DNA of 64,000 nt from Virgibacillus phasianinus (GCF_002216775.1 NZ_CP022315.1:3224001-3288000), one strand, 5' to 3'. Shown: positions 1-9,285, numbered from the stretch's first letter. Numbers and translations are program-made. Notes: generated by a model from the sequence alone, not told the origin.

Positions 1-176
1 GGAGGTAATTGTATATGCCCCTCAACTTGACCAATAATAGTAAGTACATGAATATTCGAATCTGGTGATTGCGGGACATTGGATTGTCCAAGCTGTTGTA
101 TTTTTTCCACTAGGGAAGACTTGTTGTTTTCCTCTTCTTGGTTTTTGTCTTTATCCATTGATGGTTGATTATTCAT
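1..176 (-). CDS. tepA: TepA, ClpP-like translocation-enhancing protein (N-terminal fragment)
   Basis: Only the first 58 or so codons are inside the window; the gene runs off the low-coordinate edge. The start ATG at 176 follows a GAGGAG ribosome site. The visible protein has a hydrophilic, Asn/Gln-rich leader, then a segment [19 protein letters not shown] followed by VEGHIQLPP, which matches what I recall of the Bacillus TepA N-terminus. TepA is a ClpP-fold serine protease of the cytoplasm; its catalytic residues lie outside the window. In B. subtilis rnjB lies between dapA and tepA; here the two are adjacent. Assignment is by recall of the family and synteny. Confidence 0.8.
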   Translation of the reverse strand, partial: MNNQPSMDKDKNQEEENNKSSLVEKIQQLGQSNVPQSPDSNIHVLTIIGQVEGHIQLP

Positions 177-241
177 TTAGCGACACTCCTCTTGTTTTTA
201 TACTGCTAGTAATTAGTATGAACAAGTGAAGGTTTTCCTAT

Positions 242-270
242 TAAAAAAACCACCAACATTTAGTTGGCAG
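242..270 (-). terminator. Intrinsic terminator after dapA
   Basis: On the minus strand a short stem (GCCAAC/GTTGGT with a TAAAT loop) is followed by GGTTTTTTT. It lies between the dapA stop and tepA and would end the dapG-dapA transcript. Confidence 0.7.
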
Positions 271-333
271 TCTAAAAAGCCTGGGTTGTCGCCGGGACTA
301 ATGGCGCCTTGGATTTTTTATACTTTATACCGA

Positions 334-1221
334 TTATGCTTTCTTAAAGTATAAATCCCTTTTGATTACATCGTCTATTACCTTTTGTTCGTCTTTTGAT
401 AAAGCAACCAGCGGTAAGCGTACACCGCCACATTCCAGTCCTTTCCGTTGCAGTGCATATTTTACTGGGGTCGGCGAAGGGTAATTGAACAATCCTTTCA
501 TAACTGGAAGAAATCTACGATGAATGTTTGCGGCATTTGATACATTTCCTTCCTTAAATTCTTTTACCATACGATTCATTTCATTACCGATGATATGTGA
601 TGCAACGGACACAATACCGATAGCGCCAATTGAAAGCATTGGTAATGTTAACCCATCATCCCCACTATACACACTAAATGTAGAAGAGGTATTTTCAATG
701 ATTGTTGCTACCTGATCTAAATCACCACTTGCCTCTTTCACTGAGACAATATTATCAATTTGGCTTAACCTGATGATCGTGTCAGCTTCCATATTGACAA
801 CTGAACGCCCAGGAATGTTATAAAGCATAATTGGTAATGATGTTTCACCCGCTATTTGCTCAAAATGTTTATATAAACCCTGCTGGCTGGGTTTGTTGTA
901 ATAGGGGCTTACCAGCATTATTGCGTCGACACCGCACGCCTGCGCTTGTTTTGTTAACACAATTGAACTTGCCGTATCATTACTTCCTGTTCCGGCAATT
1001 ACTGGCACTCGTTTGTTTGCAACATCCACTACATGTTTAAAGAGTTCCAGCTTTTCACTTGCCGATAATGTAGGCGATTCCCCAGTAGTCCCTGCAATGA
1101 CAAGACCTTCCGTTCCATTTTCGATTAAATAATCAACCAGAATTGTTGTCTTATTAAAGTCAATTTCACCTTTCTGGTTAAACGGTGTTACCATCGCGGT
1201 AAGTACACTCCCAAAATCCAT
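334..1221 (-). CDS. dapA: 4-hydroxy-tetrahydrodipicolinate synthase
   Basis: Condenses pyruvate with aspartate semialdehyde in the lysine/diaminopimelate pathway; its product is also the precursor of spore dipicolinate. The TIM-barrel protein shows GTTGES near residues 44-49, the catalytic Tyr in MLYNIPG (about 134) and the Schiff-base Lys in SVKEASGD (about 162). The start is taken at MDFGSVLTAMVTPF (1221), which has AAAGGTGAGG just upstream and matches the family N-terminus; a GTG three codons earlier is inside that ribosome site. Length 295 aa is normal. It follows dapG by 26 bp and is probably co-transcribed with the dpaAB-dapG genes. Confidence 0.96.
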   Translation of the reverse strand: MDFGSVLTAMVTPFNQKGEIDFNKTTILVDYLIENGTEGLVIAGTTGESPTLSASEKLELFKHVVDVANKRVPVIAGTGSNDTASSIVLTKQAQACGVDAIMLVSPYYNKPSQQGLYKHFEQIAGETSLPIMLYNIPGRSVVNMEADTIIRLSQIDNIVSVKEASGDLDQVATIIENTSSTFSVYSGDDGLTLPMLSIGAIGIVSVASHIIGNEMNRMVKEFKEGNVSNAANIHRRFLPVMKGLFNYPSPTPVKYALQRKGLECGGVRLPLVALSKDEQKVIDDVIKRDLYFKKA

Positions 1222-1247
1222 TATCCTCACCTTTTTCGAAATAGTAT

Positions 1248-2471
1248 TTATTTTCCAGCCGGCTTTAATGATTGACTTAAGTTAAATGTCTCATGTAAGG
1301 TATTTACTGCTTTCATCACATCTGTATCACGAATTAGTACCCATATCGTTGTATGGCTGTCTGCTGATTGCAGAATTTGAATTTCCCTTTCCGTAAGTGC
1401 CTGCACAATTTTCGATGCAATCCCGGGAACTCCCATCATTCCTCCGCCAACTACTGAGACCTTCGCACAGTTTTCTATTACTTGTGGATGAAAGCCTAAG
1501 TTTGTGATGCAATCGACCGCCGATTGCGTATGAAATTCTGGAACGGTGAATAGCAGGCCGGTCGGTGAAATATTTATGAAATCAACGGAAATTCCTGTTT
1601 CAGCCAATACCTTAAATACCTCAGAATGGAGACGGTGCATCTCTTCTCGGTTCTTAATCCTGATTTGTGTAATGGATGACATATGAGCAATACCTGTAAT
1701 CAACTGATCTGGTATTTCTTTAATAGCTGCATTCGTAACCAAGGTGCCATTTTCTGTTGAATAAGTTGACCGCACGTGCAATGGTATATTTGCCTGCATC
1801 ACAAGCTCAATTGCCCTCGGATGAACCACTTTGGCACCTTGGTAGGCCAAATTACAAATTTCCGCATAGGTAACAATTTTCAGTTGCCTGGCAGACTTAA
1901 CAATTCTCGGGTCAGCAGTCATTATTCCATTTACATCGGTGAAAATTTCCACCTTTTCCGCTTGCAGTGCAACGCCAAGGGCAGCAGCAGTGGTATCACT
2001 GCCGCCTCTCCCAATCGTCGTTATTTCCCCTGTAGATGTCTTTCCCTGAAAGCCGGCAACTACTACTACATCATAAGTCTCAAGTTCACTTTTTAGCCGT
2101 GCAGTATTTACACCCCTTATTTTTGCTTGGGTAAATTCAGATGTTGTCATAATTCCCGCCTGCGCACCAGTAAGCGCAATTGATTTTACTTTATGATCTT
2201 GCAACTCATTTGATAATACCACGCTAGCTATTGTTTCCCCACATGACATTAGCAAATCCATTTCCCGTTTTGAATGAAATGACGTCGATTCATTAACAAG
2301 GCTTAATAACGTATCCGTAGCATATGGATCAGGCAGGCGACCCAATGCTGAAACTACAACTACCAACTTATACTTCTTTTCAACTGCTTCTTTAATGTGA
2401 GTTATAACTTTAGAAATACTAGCAGGTGATTGTAATGAGGTACCTCCAAACTTTTGAACTAAAATTGTCAT
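1248..2471 (-). CDS. dapG: Aspartokinase I (DapG type)
   Basis: Phosphorylates aspartate, the first step toward diaminopimelate, lysine and dipicolinate. The kinase domain opens with VQKFGGTS (residues 5-12), has GRGGSDTTAAALG near 155-167 and the family's VHPRAIE; tandem ACT domains fill the C-terminal third. At 407 aa it matches monofunctional class aspartokinases such as B. subtilis DapG, whose activity is controlled by diaminopimelate. It sits 63 bp after dpaB. In B. subtilis asd lies between them; here no asd is present in that gap. Confidence 0.93.
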   Translation of the reverse strand: MTILVQKFGGTSLQSPASISKVITHIKEAVEKKYKLVVVVSALGRLPDPYATDTLLSLVNESTSFHSKREMDLLMSCGETIASVVLSNELQDHKVKSIALTGAQAGIMTTSEFTQAKIRGVNTARLKSELETYDVVVVAGFQGKTSTGEITTIGRGGSDTTAAALGVALQAEKVEIFTDVNGIMTADPRIVKSARQLKIVTYAEICNLAYQGAKVVHPRAIELVMQANIPLHVRSTYSTENGTLVTNAAIKEIPDQLITGIAHMSSITQIRIKNREEMHRLHSEVFKVLAETGISVDFINISPTGLLFTVPEFHTQSAVDCITNLGFHPQVIENCAKVSVVGGGMMGVPGIASKIVQALTEREIQILQSADSHTTIWVLIRDTDVMKAVNTLHETFNLSQSLKPAGK

Positions 2472-2534
2472 TTTTCCACCTCTGTTTTACAACCATTATA
2501 TTTTTAATGATATTTAGAAAAATTTTATACGTTG

Positions 2535-3140
2535 CTATGCATTTTCAGAAGTACTCTGATAAGGTACAATCACTGGTTGAATCTGTTCAAACAACAATGC
2601 GGATTCAACAGTATCAATCAATGTATCCATATGTGCAACAAGCGAATTTGGTTTTTTATATGGGTCATCCTGGCCATATGGAATAAAATAAATATATTTA
2701 CTGGCCATCAAGCGCATTAGATTTACACCATTCAACCCTAAGGCATCATTTGTGGAAATGCCAAGTACAACTGGCCGCTGGTTTCGCATGGTTGCTTTTG
2801 CAGCCATTAAGACAGGTGAATCAGTCAGGGCATTTGCAAACTTGCTCATTGAATTGCCTGTCAGCGGTGCTATAACCATACAGTCTAATGGTTCTTTTGG
2901 TCCTAACGGTTCCGCTTCAGGCATAGTGGTAATTACTTTTTTTCCAGTCATGTCTTCGATCTTTTTAATGTGGTCCGCTGCTTTACCGAACTTCGTATCC
3001 GTACTTCTAACGGTATACGTTACAATTGGGACCACTTCGGCTTTTTCCTTCATCAATTTCTCGATTTGTGGAAAAACCTGATCATAGGTACAATGAGAAC
3101 CTGTAAGGCCAAAACCTATTCGTTTTCCTTCTAAAGTCAT
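2535..3140 (-). CDS. dpaB: Dipicolinate synthase subunit B
   Basis: The flavoprotein-like subunit (SpoVFB) of dipicolinate synthase, which makes the spore-core chelator dipicolinic acid in the mother cell. The protein begins GKRIGFGLTGSHCTY, typical of the flavoprotein/PPC-decarboxylase fold, with MVIAPLTGNSMSKFANAL near residues 88-105. Length 201 aa is normal. Its ATG overlaps the dpaA stop by four bases (ATGA), indicating translational coupling. Expressed late in sporulation in B. subtilis; the promoter signal here lies before dpaA. Confidence 0.95.
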   Translation of the reverse strand: MTLEGKRIGFGLTGSHCTYDQVFPQIEKLMKEKAEVVPIVTYTVRSTDTKFGKAADHIKKIEDMTGKKVITTMPEAEPLGPKEPLDCMVIAPLTGNSMSKFANALTDSPVLMAAKATMRNQRPVVLGISTNDALGLNGVNLMRLMASKYIYFIPYGQDDPYKKPNSLVAHMDTLIDTVESALLFEQIQPVIVPYQSTSENA

Positions 3141-4021
3141 TTTGTTTCCTCCTTCTTCGTAATAAACTGCTTAATCACATCTGCTAAAATCCTGCCTGCT
3201 GTTTTAGGAGCAACTATACTAGGTAAACTTTTAGCCAATATTGCCTGAATTCCCCGTTTCTCGGCATATTCAAAATCTGTTCCCCCGGGTTTTGATGCGA
3301 GGTCAATAATTAATCCATGTGACGGCAGAAATTGGATGGATTCTTTCGTAATAACTTGGGCAGGTATAGTATTAATTAATATGTCACATTCAGCAGTATT
3401 GTGAGAAAGTTGATCAAATGGAATTGCCTTAAATCCCATTTCCGTAATACGTGCCAAATCTTCTGATCTTCTGGCACATACCGAAACTTCGGCACCAAGT
3501 GCAGAGAATTTATTGGCAATTGTTTTCCCCACACGGCCATAACCAACCACAAGCACATTTGCGGAATGGATTGTAAAGTCAGTATGTTCAATAACCATCA
3601 TAATTGTTCCTTCAGCGGTAGGAATTGAGTTATATACCGCTATATCATTTCGGTCAAATAATTTTACAAGACGGCGGTTTGCTTCGGAAGTAATGGAAGT
3701 TAAATAGTCATTCGAAATTCCGGTAAAAATGGAAACAGTGCTCTTTAATTGCTGGACCCATTCTTTTGTTAAACGAATTGACTGGTCGGAGAAAACAGGA
3801 TCAATCATCCCGTCTTTATCAGTTCCTGTGACAGGCAGAATTACCATATCCAATTGAGCCGGATCCAATTCCGAAAATTCCATTTGCTTTAGACCTGTAT
3901 AACCTTGATCTAATTTATCAAATCCAATTAGGCAAATAGTTGTATTATCCAGCTTTTGTAATTGCCGAATTAGTTCTATATATCTTGCATCTCCACCTAT
4001 TACAGCTATCAAATAACCCAT
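3137..4021 (-). CDS. dpaA: Dipicolinate synthase subunit A
   Basis: NAD(P)-binding subunit of dipicolinate synthase (SpoVFA), acting with DpaB on the dihydrodipicolinate branch of the lysine pathway. A Rossmann dinucleotide-binding loop VVGYGRVGKTIA lies near residues 157-168, and the C-terminus has LIIDLASKPGGTDF. Length 294 aa fits the family. The gene starts the dpaA-dpaB-dapG-dapA cluster. A sigma-K-like -10 element lies about 50 bp upstream, in line with mother-cell expression known for B. subtilis spoVF. Confidence 0.95.
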   Translation of the reverse strand: MGYLIAVIGGDARYIELIRQLQKLDNTTICLIGFDKLDQGYTGLKQMEFSELDPAQLDMVILPVTGTDKDGMIDPVFSDQSIRLTKEWVQQLKSTVSIFTGISNDYLTSITSEANRRLVKLFDRNDIAVYNSIPTAEGTIMMVIEHTDFTIHSANVLVVGYGRVGKTIANKFSALGAEVSVCARRSEDLARITEMGFKAIPFDQLSHNTAECDILINTIPAQVITKESIQFLPSHGLIIDLASKPGGTDFEYAEKRGIQAILAKSLPSIVAPKTAGRILADVIKQFITKKEETK

Positions 4022-4067
4022 ATTCGTTATACACTCCTTGCTATCGGGTTTTTAAATCATTTCCATA

Positions 4068-4076
4068 TAGCTTATG
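4068..4076 (-). promoter_or_regulatory. Candidate sigma-K -10 element for dpaAB
   Basis: The minus strand reads CATAAGCTA, an exact match to the sigma-K -10 consensus CATANNNTA, about 47 bases before the dpaA start. Sixteen bases upstream is CTCAC, a weak match to the -35 (AC) element. B. subtilis spoVF is known to be sigma-K dependent; the assignment here is by motif and context. Confidence 0.55.
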
Positions 4077-4117
4077 TGTATCCTGAAGGTAAGTGAGTAA
4101 TAGAAATAATAAAAATA

Positions 4118-4148
4118 AAAAAAAGGCTAGTATTTTTTATACTAGCCT
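4118..4148 (-). terminator. Intrinsic terminator after ymxH
   Basis: Perfect 10-bp stem AGGCTAGTAT/ATACTAGCCT with a five-base loop, followed on the minus strand by a long T tract. It separates ymxH from the dpaA promoter. Confidence 0.88.
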
Positions 4149-4176
4149 GGGTGAACCGATCTGATGATGGGCATTC

Positions 4177-4410
4177 CTAATCCGTTTCAATCATAATCAT
4201 ATCTTCGCCGATTTTTTTAATGGCTTTCCAATGAATCTTTGTTTCTGCACCCTCCTTCTTTAAACCGAACCATTTATAATTAGGAATAATAAATGACCTG
4301 ATTTGACCGGATTTCTCATCAATTTCCAAATCAGTTGCTCCAAGAACACCAAGCCTTGAACCGTGACTTACATTAACAATTTCCTTTCCACTAATATCTT
4401 TATATCGCAT
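4177..4410 (-). CDS. ymxH: YlmC/YmxH family sporulation protein (PRC-barrel)
   Basis: A 77-aa protein of the YlmC/YmxH PRC-barrel family, found in spore formers between mlpA and the dipicolinate synthase genes; its biochemical role is unknown. Typical features are MRYKDISGKEIVNVSHG at the start and FIIPNYKWFG in the middle. The start at 4410 is chosen because GAGGTG lies six bases upstream; an ATG three codons earlier lacks a good site. The gene has its own terminators on both sides, so it is probably a single-gene unit. Confidence 0.88.
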   Translation of the reverse strand: MRYKDISGKEIVNVSHGSRLGVLGATDLEIDEKSGQIRSFIIPNYKWFGLKKEGAETKIHWKAIKKIGEDMIMIETD

Positions 4411-4454
4411 ATTTATCACCTCAGATTATGTCTCTTTCTATAAATATATGTGAC

Positions 4455-4486
4455 AAAAAATAACCTATGCAGGTCGCATAGGTTAT
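4455..4486 (-). terminator. Intrinsic terminator after mlpA
   Basis: Perfect 11-bp stem ATAACCTATGC/GCATAGGTTAT with loop GACCT on the minus strand, running into TTTTTTG. It lies just past the mlpA stop codon. Confidence 0.9.
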
Positions 4487-4499
4487 ACTTAAGGAATTG

Positions 4500-5714
4500 T
4501 TACTTAGGTGCAATTAATGCAGTAGATGGATTGGATTTAAAAATTGTCTCAATAACCGCTTGAATCGTTCCATGATCAACAGCATCAATTTCTTTTATCA
4601 TATCATCCATCGTGCGATGACGTTTCAGCATTAATTCATTTCTGCCATTTCTGCTCATACGACTATTCGTACTTTCGAGGCTTAACATTAAACTTCCTTT
4701 TAATTGTTCTTTACTATTGGTCAATTCTTTATCTGTAATTCCATTTGATATAAGTTCATTTACAGTGCTTGATATTGTTTCCCGTAATAAAGGAAGCTGT
4801 TCGTTACCTGTTCCTGCATATATTGTCAAAAGCCCATTATCCAGGAAAGATGAATGATATGAAAATACTGCGTACGCTAAACCTTTTTGTTCTCTCACTT
4901 CTTGGAATAGTCTGGAACTCATACTTCCGCCGAGTACATTGTTCATAATAATTAAACTGTATGTGAGATCATCACCAACCGGCAATCCATCATATCCAAT
5001 ACATAAATGTGCTTGTTCCGTATCTTTGTTTCGCTCCATATGATTGGCGTGAAACACAGGTTTTACTATAGGTTCGGATTCATTCTTTGTTCCGAATGTC
5101 CCAAAATATGATTCAACCTTTTGGATAAAGGATCCATCAATGTTTCCTGCTACAGAAACAACTACATTATCTGGTGTATACCGATCGGCAATATAGCCTC
5201 TTAATGTGTCCGGCTTAAATGATTTTAAGTGACTTTCTGTTCCTAATATAGGGTATCCTAATGGATGGTCACCATACGATGCATGTGACAATAGATCATG
5301 GACGATATCGTCCGGGGTATCTTCATACATTTTAATTTCTTCCAATACAACCTTTTTTTCACGTTCCATTTCATTTTCATCAAAGGATGAATGAAAGAAC
5401 ATGTCAGATAAAATTTCCAAAGCATATTCTTTATGGTTGTCTAAGACCTTTGCATAAAAGCAGGTGTACTCCTTTGAAGTAAAGGCGTTAACCTGCCCGC
5501 CAATTGCATCAAAGGCTTCGGCAATATCTTTTGCAGACCGTGTTTCTGTACCTTTAAAAAACATATGCTCCAGAAAGTGTGAAATCCCGTTATTCTTCTC
5601 CGTTTCGTTTCGTGAACCGGTCAACACCCAAATACCAATCGTTACCGATCTCACAGCAGGAACTTTTTCCTGCACAATCCGCAGTCCATTCTTACATGTA
5701 TGTTTTTCAATCAC
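4500..5714 (-). CDS. mlpA: M16 family zinc protease MlpA (YmxG)
   Basis: Insulinase-family (M16) peptidase. The inverted zinc motif HxxEH is seen as HFLEHMFFKG near residues 45-54, with the second metal-ligand Glu expected in the following helical segment. The C-terminal half has the M16 partner domain with the R/Y signature region (GGSMSSRLFQEVREQKGLAY). Length 404 aa is normal for the single-chain dimerising type. B. subtilis mlpA sits at the same place next to ymxH. Substrate is unknown; a regulatory role in protease expression has been described for the Bacillus family member. Confidence 0.9.
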   Translation of the reverse strand: MIEKHTCKNGLRIVQEKVPAVRSVTIGIWVLTGSRNETEKNNGISHFLEHMFFKGTETRSAKDIAEAFDAIGGQVNAFTSKEYTCFYAKVLDNHKEYALEILSDMFFHSSFDENEMEREKKVVLEEIKMYEDTPDDIVHDLLSHASYGDHPLGYPILGTESHLKSFKPDTLRGYIADRYTPDNVVVSVAGNIDGSFIQKVESYFGTFGTKNESEPIVKPVFHANHMERNKDTEQAHLCIGYDGLPVGDDLTYSLIIMNNVLGGSMSSRLFQEVREQKGLAYAVFSYHSSFLDNGLLTIYAGTGNEQLPLLRETISSTVNELISNGITDKELTNSKEQLKGSLMLSLESTNSRMSRNGRNELMLKRHRTMDDMIKEIDAVDHGTIQAVIETIFKSNPSTALIAPK

Positions 5715-5752
5715 TGATTTAGTCCTCCTAATAAGTTCATGCTGCCAGCATT

Positions 5753-6706
5753 TTAATTTAAACGATTTTCTGATAATAGTTTCTCCACTGTACCAATTTG
5801 ATAATCTTTTTCCTTAATCCCGGTAATCAGATCTTTCAACCCGCGTGCAACAGATTCCGTTGGATGCATTAATACTGTGGCACCGGGATGAAGCTTTGGC
5901 ATCACACGATTCATCATAACAGATACCGATGGATTCTTCCAATCAATGGTATCTAAACTCCATAAAATTGTTTTCATGTCATGAGCTGCGGCCACTTGCA
6001 CAACTTGATCCGTAAAGCTACCGCTTGGCGGAGCAAATAAAGAAGGCCTTTTTCCTGTTATTGCTTGTATTGTTTCATTAGTGTTTGTAATTTGGTCATT
6101 TATTTCCTGTTTGGAAATGCGTGCCATATCAGGGTGGTTGTATGCATGATTTCCAATTACATGCCCTTGTTCCGCTATCATTTCAACATATTCTGCATTA
6201 TTCTTTGCCCATTTCCCTTCAATAAAGAATGTTGCTTTTACCTGATTCTCCTTTAAGATGTTTAAAATTGTTGGTATGTATTCTGTTCCCCATGACACGT
6301 TAATCATAAGGGCAACCATCTTTTTCTCAGGATTGCCACGGTAAATTGGCGCAGGGGGTAAATCATTTAACGAGACAGCTGGTTTAATTTCATCAAATAC
6401 TAGTAGATTTTTATTGAAAACCCCATCTTTTTTCATTTTTTTATAGGATTCATCAACATTAACAGTCCTGCCATTCAAACCCGGAACCTTTTTCCACACT
6501 CTATCAATCACCGCATTTTGTGGCGGAATTTTATATGCAGCACTTTTTTCAACAATTTTATTATACAGTGGATCCTTTTCCTTCATCGTATCCTGTATTG
6601 CTGAAAAGGAATTTATTTGTTTTGACTCGAATGGATTAGATAACGGATTGAACGAAATAACAACCAATAAGAAAAAAACCAATGCCTGGATAAGCCACCT
6701 GTACAT
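5753..6706 (-). CDS. ylxY: YlxY polysaccharide-deacetylase-fold protein, probably inactive
   Basis: Sporulation-type NodB-fold protein with one N-terminal membrane segment (WLIQALVFFLLVVISF, residues 3-18), so membrane-anchored or exported. The start at MYRWLIQ (6706) has GGAGAGGGGG upstream; reading further upstream would run into a repeat element. The NodB motif 1 (TFDDG) is replaced by INVSWG, removing the catalytic Asp pair. Motif 2 is kept as NHAYNHPDM, while motif 3 is FAPPSGSF rather than FRPPYG. This suggests a non-catalytic or altered member. The gene lies between pnp and mlpA as in B. subtilis. Confidence 0.85.
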   Translation of the reverse strand: MYRWLIQALVFFLLVVISFNPLSNPFESKQINSFSAIQDTMKEKDPLYNKIVEKSAAYKIPPQNAVIDRVWKKVPGLNGRTVNVDESYKKMKKDGVFNKNLLVFDEIKPAVSLNDLPPAPIYRGNPEKKMVALMINVSWGTEYIPTILNILKENQVKATFFIEGKWAKNNAEYVEMIAEQGHVIGNHAYNHPDMARISKQEINDQITNTNETIQAITGKRPSLFAPPSGSFTDQVVQVAAAHDMKTILWSLDTIDWKNPSVSVMMNRVMPKLHPGATVLMHPTESVARGLKDLITGIKEKDYQIGTVEKLLSENRLN

Positions 6707-6756
6707 ACAACATCCCCCTCTCCATTCAATATATGAAAGAAAGGGACAAGATATGA

Positions 6757-6905
6757 ACGAAAAGCGGAGGCGACTGGTTAGCGGCGTACAAATAGATGGG
6801 ACTGTGAAAGTGCGTCGTCCCTTACGCACATTCAACAGGATTATCTATTTGCTAGCCGCTCGGAGCCGCAGCTAGACAACGAAAAGCGGAGGCGACTGGT
6901 TAGAA
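6757..6905. repeat. Interspersed Bacillaceae-type repeat (AAAAGCGG family)
   Basis: Begins ACGAAAAGCGGAGGCG, contains CGTACAAATAG, GGACTGTGAAAGT and CTATTTGCTAG, and ends near GCTAGACAACG, where a second partial copy (GAAAAGCGGAGGCGACTGG) begins. Its core matches the repeats at 43602-43842 read on the opposite strand. It has internal inverted segments (CAAATAG/CTATTTG). It fills most of the ylxY-pnp gap and has no coding potential. Confidence 0.8.
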
Positions 6906-6941
6906 GCTAGAAGCGGACGCATAAGCAAGGAACCGCCAAAT

Positions 6942-6968
6942 AAAAAAAGAAACTGGTTTTCCAGCCTC
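6942..6968 (-). terminator. Intrinsic terminator after pnp
   Basis: Minus-strand stem GAGGCTGG/CCAGTTTC (two G-T pairs) with loop AAAA, followed by TTTTTTT, 15 bp past the pnp stop. Confidence 0.8.
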
Positions 6969-6983
6969 TTCATTCATTGTTTG

Positions 6984-9095
6984 TTATGACCGTGATTTCT
7001 CACTCTTTTCTTTTTGTTCAAGAAGTACAGCTTTTCTTGAAAGATTAACTCTTCCTTGATGGTCAACTTCTTTAACCTTCACCATTATTTCATCACCAAT
7101 AGATACAACATCTTCTACCTTGTTAGTACGTTCTTCTGCTAGTTCTGAAATGTGAACCAAACCATCTTTCCCTTTAAAGATTTCAACAAATGCGCCGAAT
7201 TTCTCGATGCGTTTAACCTTACCAAGGTAAGTTTGGCCAACTTCAACTTCGCGTACCAAGTCTTCGATGATTTTTTTTGCTTTCTCATTCATAGTGGCAT
7301 CGGTTGAAGAAATAAATACACTGCCATCTTGCTCTATGTCAATTTTTACGCCGGTTTCATCAATAATTTTATTGATCTGCTTACCACTTGGACCAATAAC
7401 ATCACGAATTTTATCTGGTTTAATGGACATTGTTAAAATCTTAGGCGCATATTCAGATAGTTCGGATTTAGGTTTATCAATCGTTTCAAGCATATGACCT
7501 AAGATATGTTGACGGCCACGTTTTGCCTGAGTTAATGCTTCTTCCAAGATTTCCCTGGAGAGACCCTCAACTTTGATATCCATTTGTAATGCTGTAACAC
7601 CTTTACTCGTTCCAGCCACCTTAAAGTCCATATCACCTAAGGCATCTTCCATACCTTGAATATCTGTTAAGATTGTATAGTCATCCCCAGACTTGACAAG
7701 TCCCATCGCAATACCTGCAACAGGCGATTTAATTGGTACACCTGCATGCATCATTGCAAGTGTACTTGCGCAAATACTTGCCTGTGATGTAGATCCATTA
7801 GATTCCAATACTTCTGACACAAGTCTAATCGTATACGGGAAATCAGTTTCAGATGGTACAACCTTCTCAAGTGCGCGTTCCCCAAGTGCTCCATGGCCAA
7901 TTTCACGACGTCCAGGTCCGCGTATTGGTCCTGTCTCACCTACACTATATTGCGGGAAATTGTAATGATGCATAAATCGTTTTGATTCCTCTAAATCCAA
8001 CCCGTCAAGAATTTGTACATCACCTAAAGCACCCAATGTACAAATACTTAAGGCTTGTGTTTGTCCACGCGTAAATAATGCCGAACCGTGCGTTCTAGGC
8101 AAAACACCTACTCGAGATGAAAGTGGACGAATTTCATCTGGTTTACGGCCATCTGGCCGAACTTTTTCCTTGGTAATTAAGCGGCGAACCTCATCCTTGA
8201 CCATTTTATCAAGAATAGATTTCACTTGTTTAATTACGCTCTCATCTTCCTCTTCATATTCTTCCACTACCATTGTTTTTACATCTTCAATAGCTTGTTC
8301 CCTTGCATGCTTTTCATGCACCTGTATTGCTGAAACAAGTTTTTCCTTATACTCATTTTCAATTTTCACAAGCAAATCCTGATCTAATTCAAACAATGTT
8401 ACATCTGTTTTTTCTTTAGATACAGCTTCGACTATTTCTTCCTGGAAGGAAACGAGACGTTTTATTTCTTCATGTCCAAACATTATCGCTTCAAGCATTA
8501 TTTCTTCCGGCACCTCATTAGCACCTGCTTCAACCATATTAATAGCATCTTTTGTTCCTGCAACAGTAAGTTCAATATCACTTTTTTCCTGTTGTTCCAC
8601 ATTTGGATTTATAACAAATTCGCCATCAACTTGTCCTACTATAACACCTGCAATCGGACCACTAAATGGAATATCCGAAATGCTAAGTGCAATAGAAGAA
8701 CCTACCATTGCAGCCATTTCCGATGAGCAATCCTGATCTACACTCATTACAGTGCTGATAACTTGTACCTCATTCCTAAAACCATCTGGAAACAACGGAC
8801 GAATAGGACGGTCAATCAAACGGGATGCCAAGATCGCTTTTTCACTTGGACGTCCCTCTCGTTTAATGAAACCTCCAGGTATTTTTCCTACAGCATATAA
8901 ACGTTCTTCGTAATTTACCGTTAATGGGAAAAACGGCAAGTCTTTTGGTTTCTTTGATGCAGTTGCAGCGGTTAATACAGATGTATCACCATATTGAATC
9001 ATACAAGCTCCATTTGCTTGTTTCGCAAGTTCCCCAATTTCTACTGAAAATTTCTTACCAGCAATTTCAGTGGAGAATGTTTGTTTTTCTGCCAT
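6984..9095 (-). CDS. pnp: Polyribonucleotide nucleotidyltransferase (PNPase)
   Basis: Phosphorolytic 3'-5' exoribonuclease of the RNA degradosome-like network. Two RNase PH domains are visible (first with [25 protein letters not shown]; second with [15 protein letters not shown] and FTRGQTQAL), followed by a KH domain ([17 protein letters not shown]) and a C-terminal S1 domain ([15 protein letters not shown]). Start is taken at [16 protein letters not shown] (9095) with GGAGTAC upstream. Length 703 aa is normal. It follows rpsO, the usual neighbour, with a terminator between them. Confidence 0.97.
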   Translation of the reverse strand: MAEKQTFSTEIAGKKFSVEIGELAKQANGACMIQYGDTSVLTAATASKKPKDLPFFPLTVNYEERLYAVGKIPGGFIKREGRPSEKAILASRLIDRPIRPLFPDGFRNEVQVISTVMSVDQDCSSEMAAMVGSSIALSISDIPFSGPIAGVIVGQVDGEFVINPNVEQQEKSDIELTVAGTKDAINMVEAGANEVPEEIMLEAIMFGHEEIKRLVSFQEEIVEAVSKEKTDVTLFELDQDLLVKIENEYKEKLVSAIQVHEKHAREQAIEDVKTMVVEEYEEEDESVIKQVKSILDKMVKDEVRRLITKEKVRPDGRKPDEIRPLSSRVGVLPRTHGSALFTRGQTQALSICTLGALGDVQILDGLDLEESKRFMHHYNFPQYSVGETGPIRGPGRREIGHGALGERALEKVVPSETDFPYTIRLVSEVLESNGSTSQASICASTLAMMHAGVPIKSPVAGIAMGLVKSGDDYTILTDIQGMEDALGDMDFKVAGTSKGVTALQMDIKVEGLSREILEEALTQAKRGRQHILGHMLETIDKPKSELSEYAPKILTMSIKPDKIRDVIGPSGKQINKIIDETGVKIDIEQDGSVFISSTDATMNEKAKKIIEDLVREVEVGQTYLGKVKRIEKFGAFVEIFKGKDGLVHISELAEERTNKVEDVVSIGDEIMVKVKEVDHQGRVNLSRKAVLLEQKEKSEKSRS

Positions 9096-9247
9096 TATAT
9101 TTAGTACTCCTTTCAAAAAGCTACTATAGTACATTTTATCGATAAAATGTTCGTATGTAAACAAAGAAACCAATAGGTGTTTCTTTTATGCTTGCCTTAT
9201 CAAAGAATTAAGCAGTAAGTCTGCTAGTCACCGCGTTACTTTAAATA

Positions 9248-9279
9248 CAAAAAAAAGCAGGATTTCTCCCGCTTTTTTA
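9248..9279 (-). terminator. Intrinsic terminator after rpsO
   Basis: Minus-strand stem AAAAAAGCGGGA/TCCTGCTTTTTT with GAAA loop and a T run, 7 bp past the rpsO stop codon. Read-through would be needed for rpsO-pnp co-transcription. Confidence 0.85.
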
Positions 9280-9285
9280 AATAGA

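Noticed and set aside
831-1040. Plus-strand open frame inside dapA
   Set aside because: Antisense shadow of a well-recognised gene; no ribosome site and no family resemblance.
3280-3290. Possible third frameshift at the G5 run in dpaA
   Set aside because: The frame is intact through CCCGGGGGAACA (Pro-Gly-Gly-Thr) and the protein has normal length.
5753-6835. Longer YlxY start at 6835
   Set aside because: The extra 43 codons come from an interspersed repeat, and the good ribosome site is before 6706.
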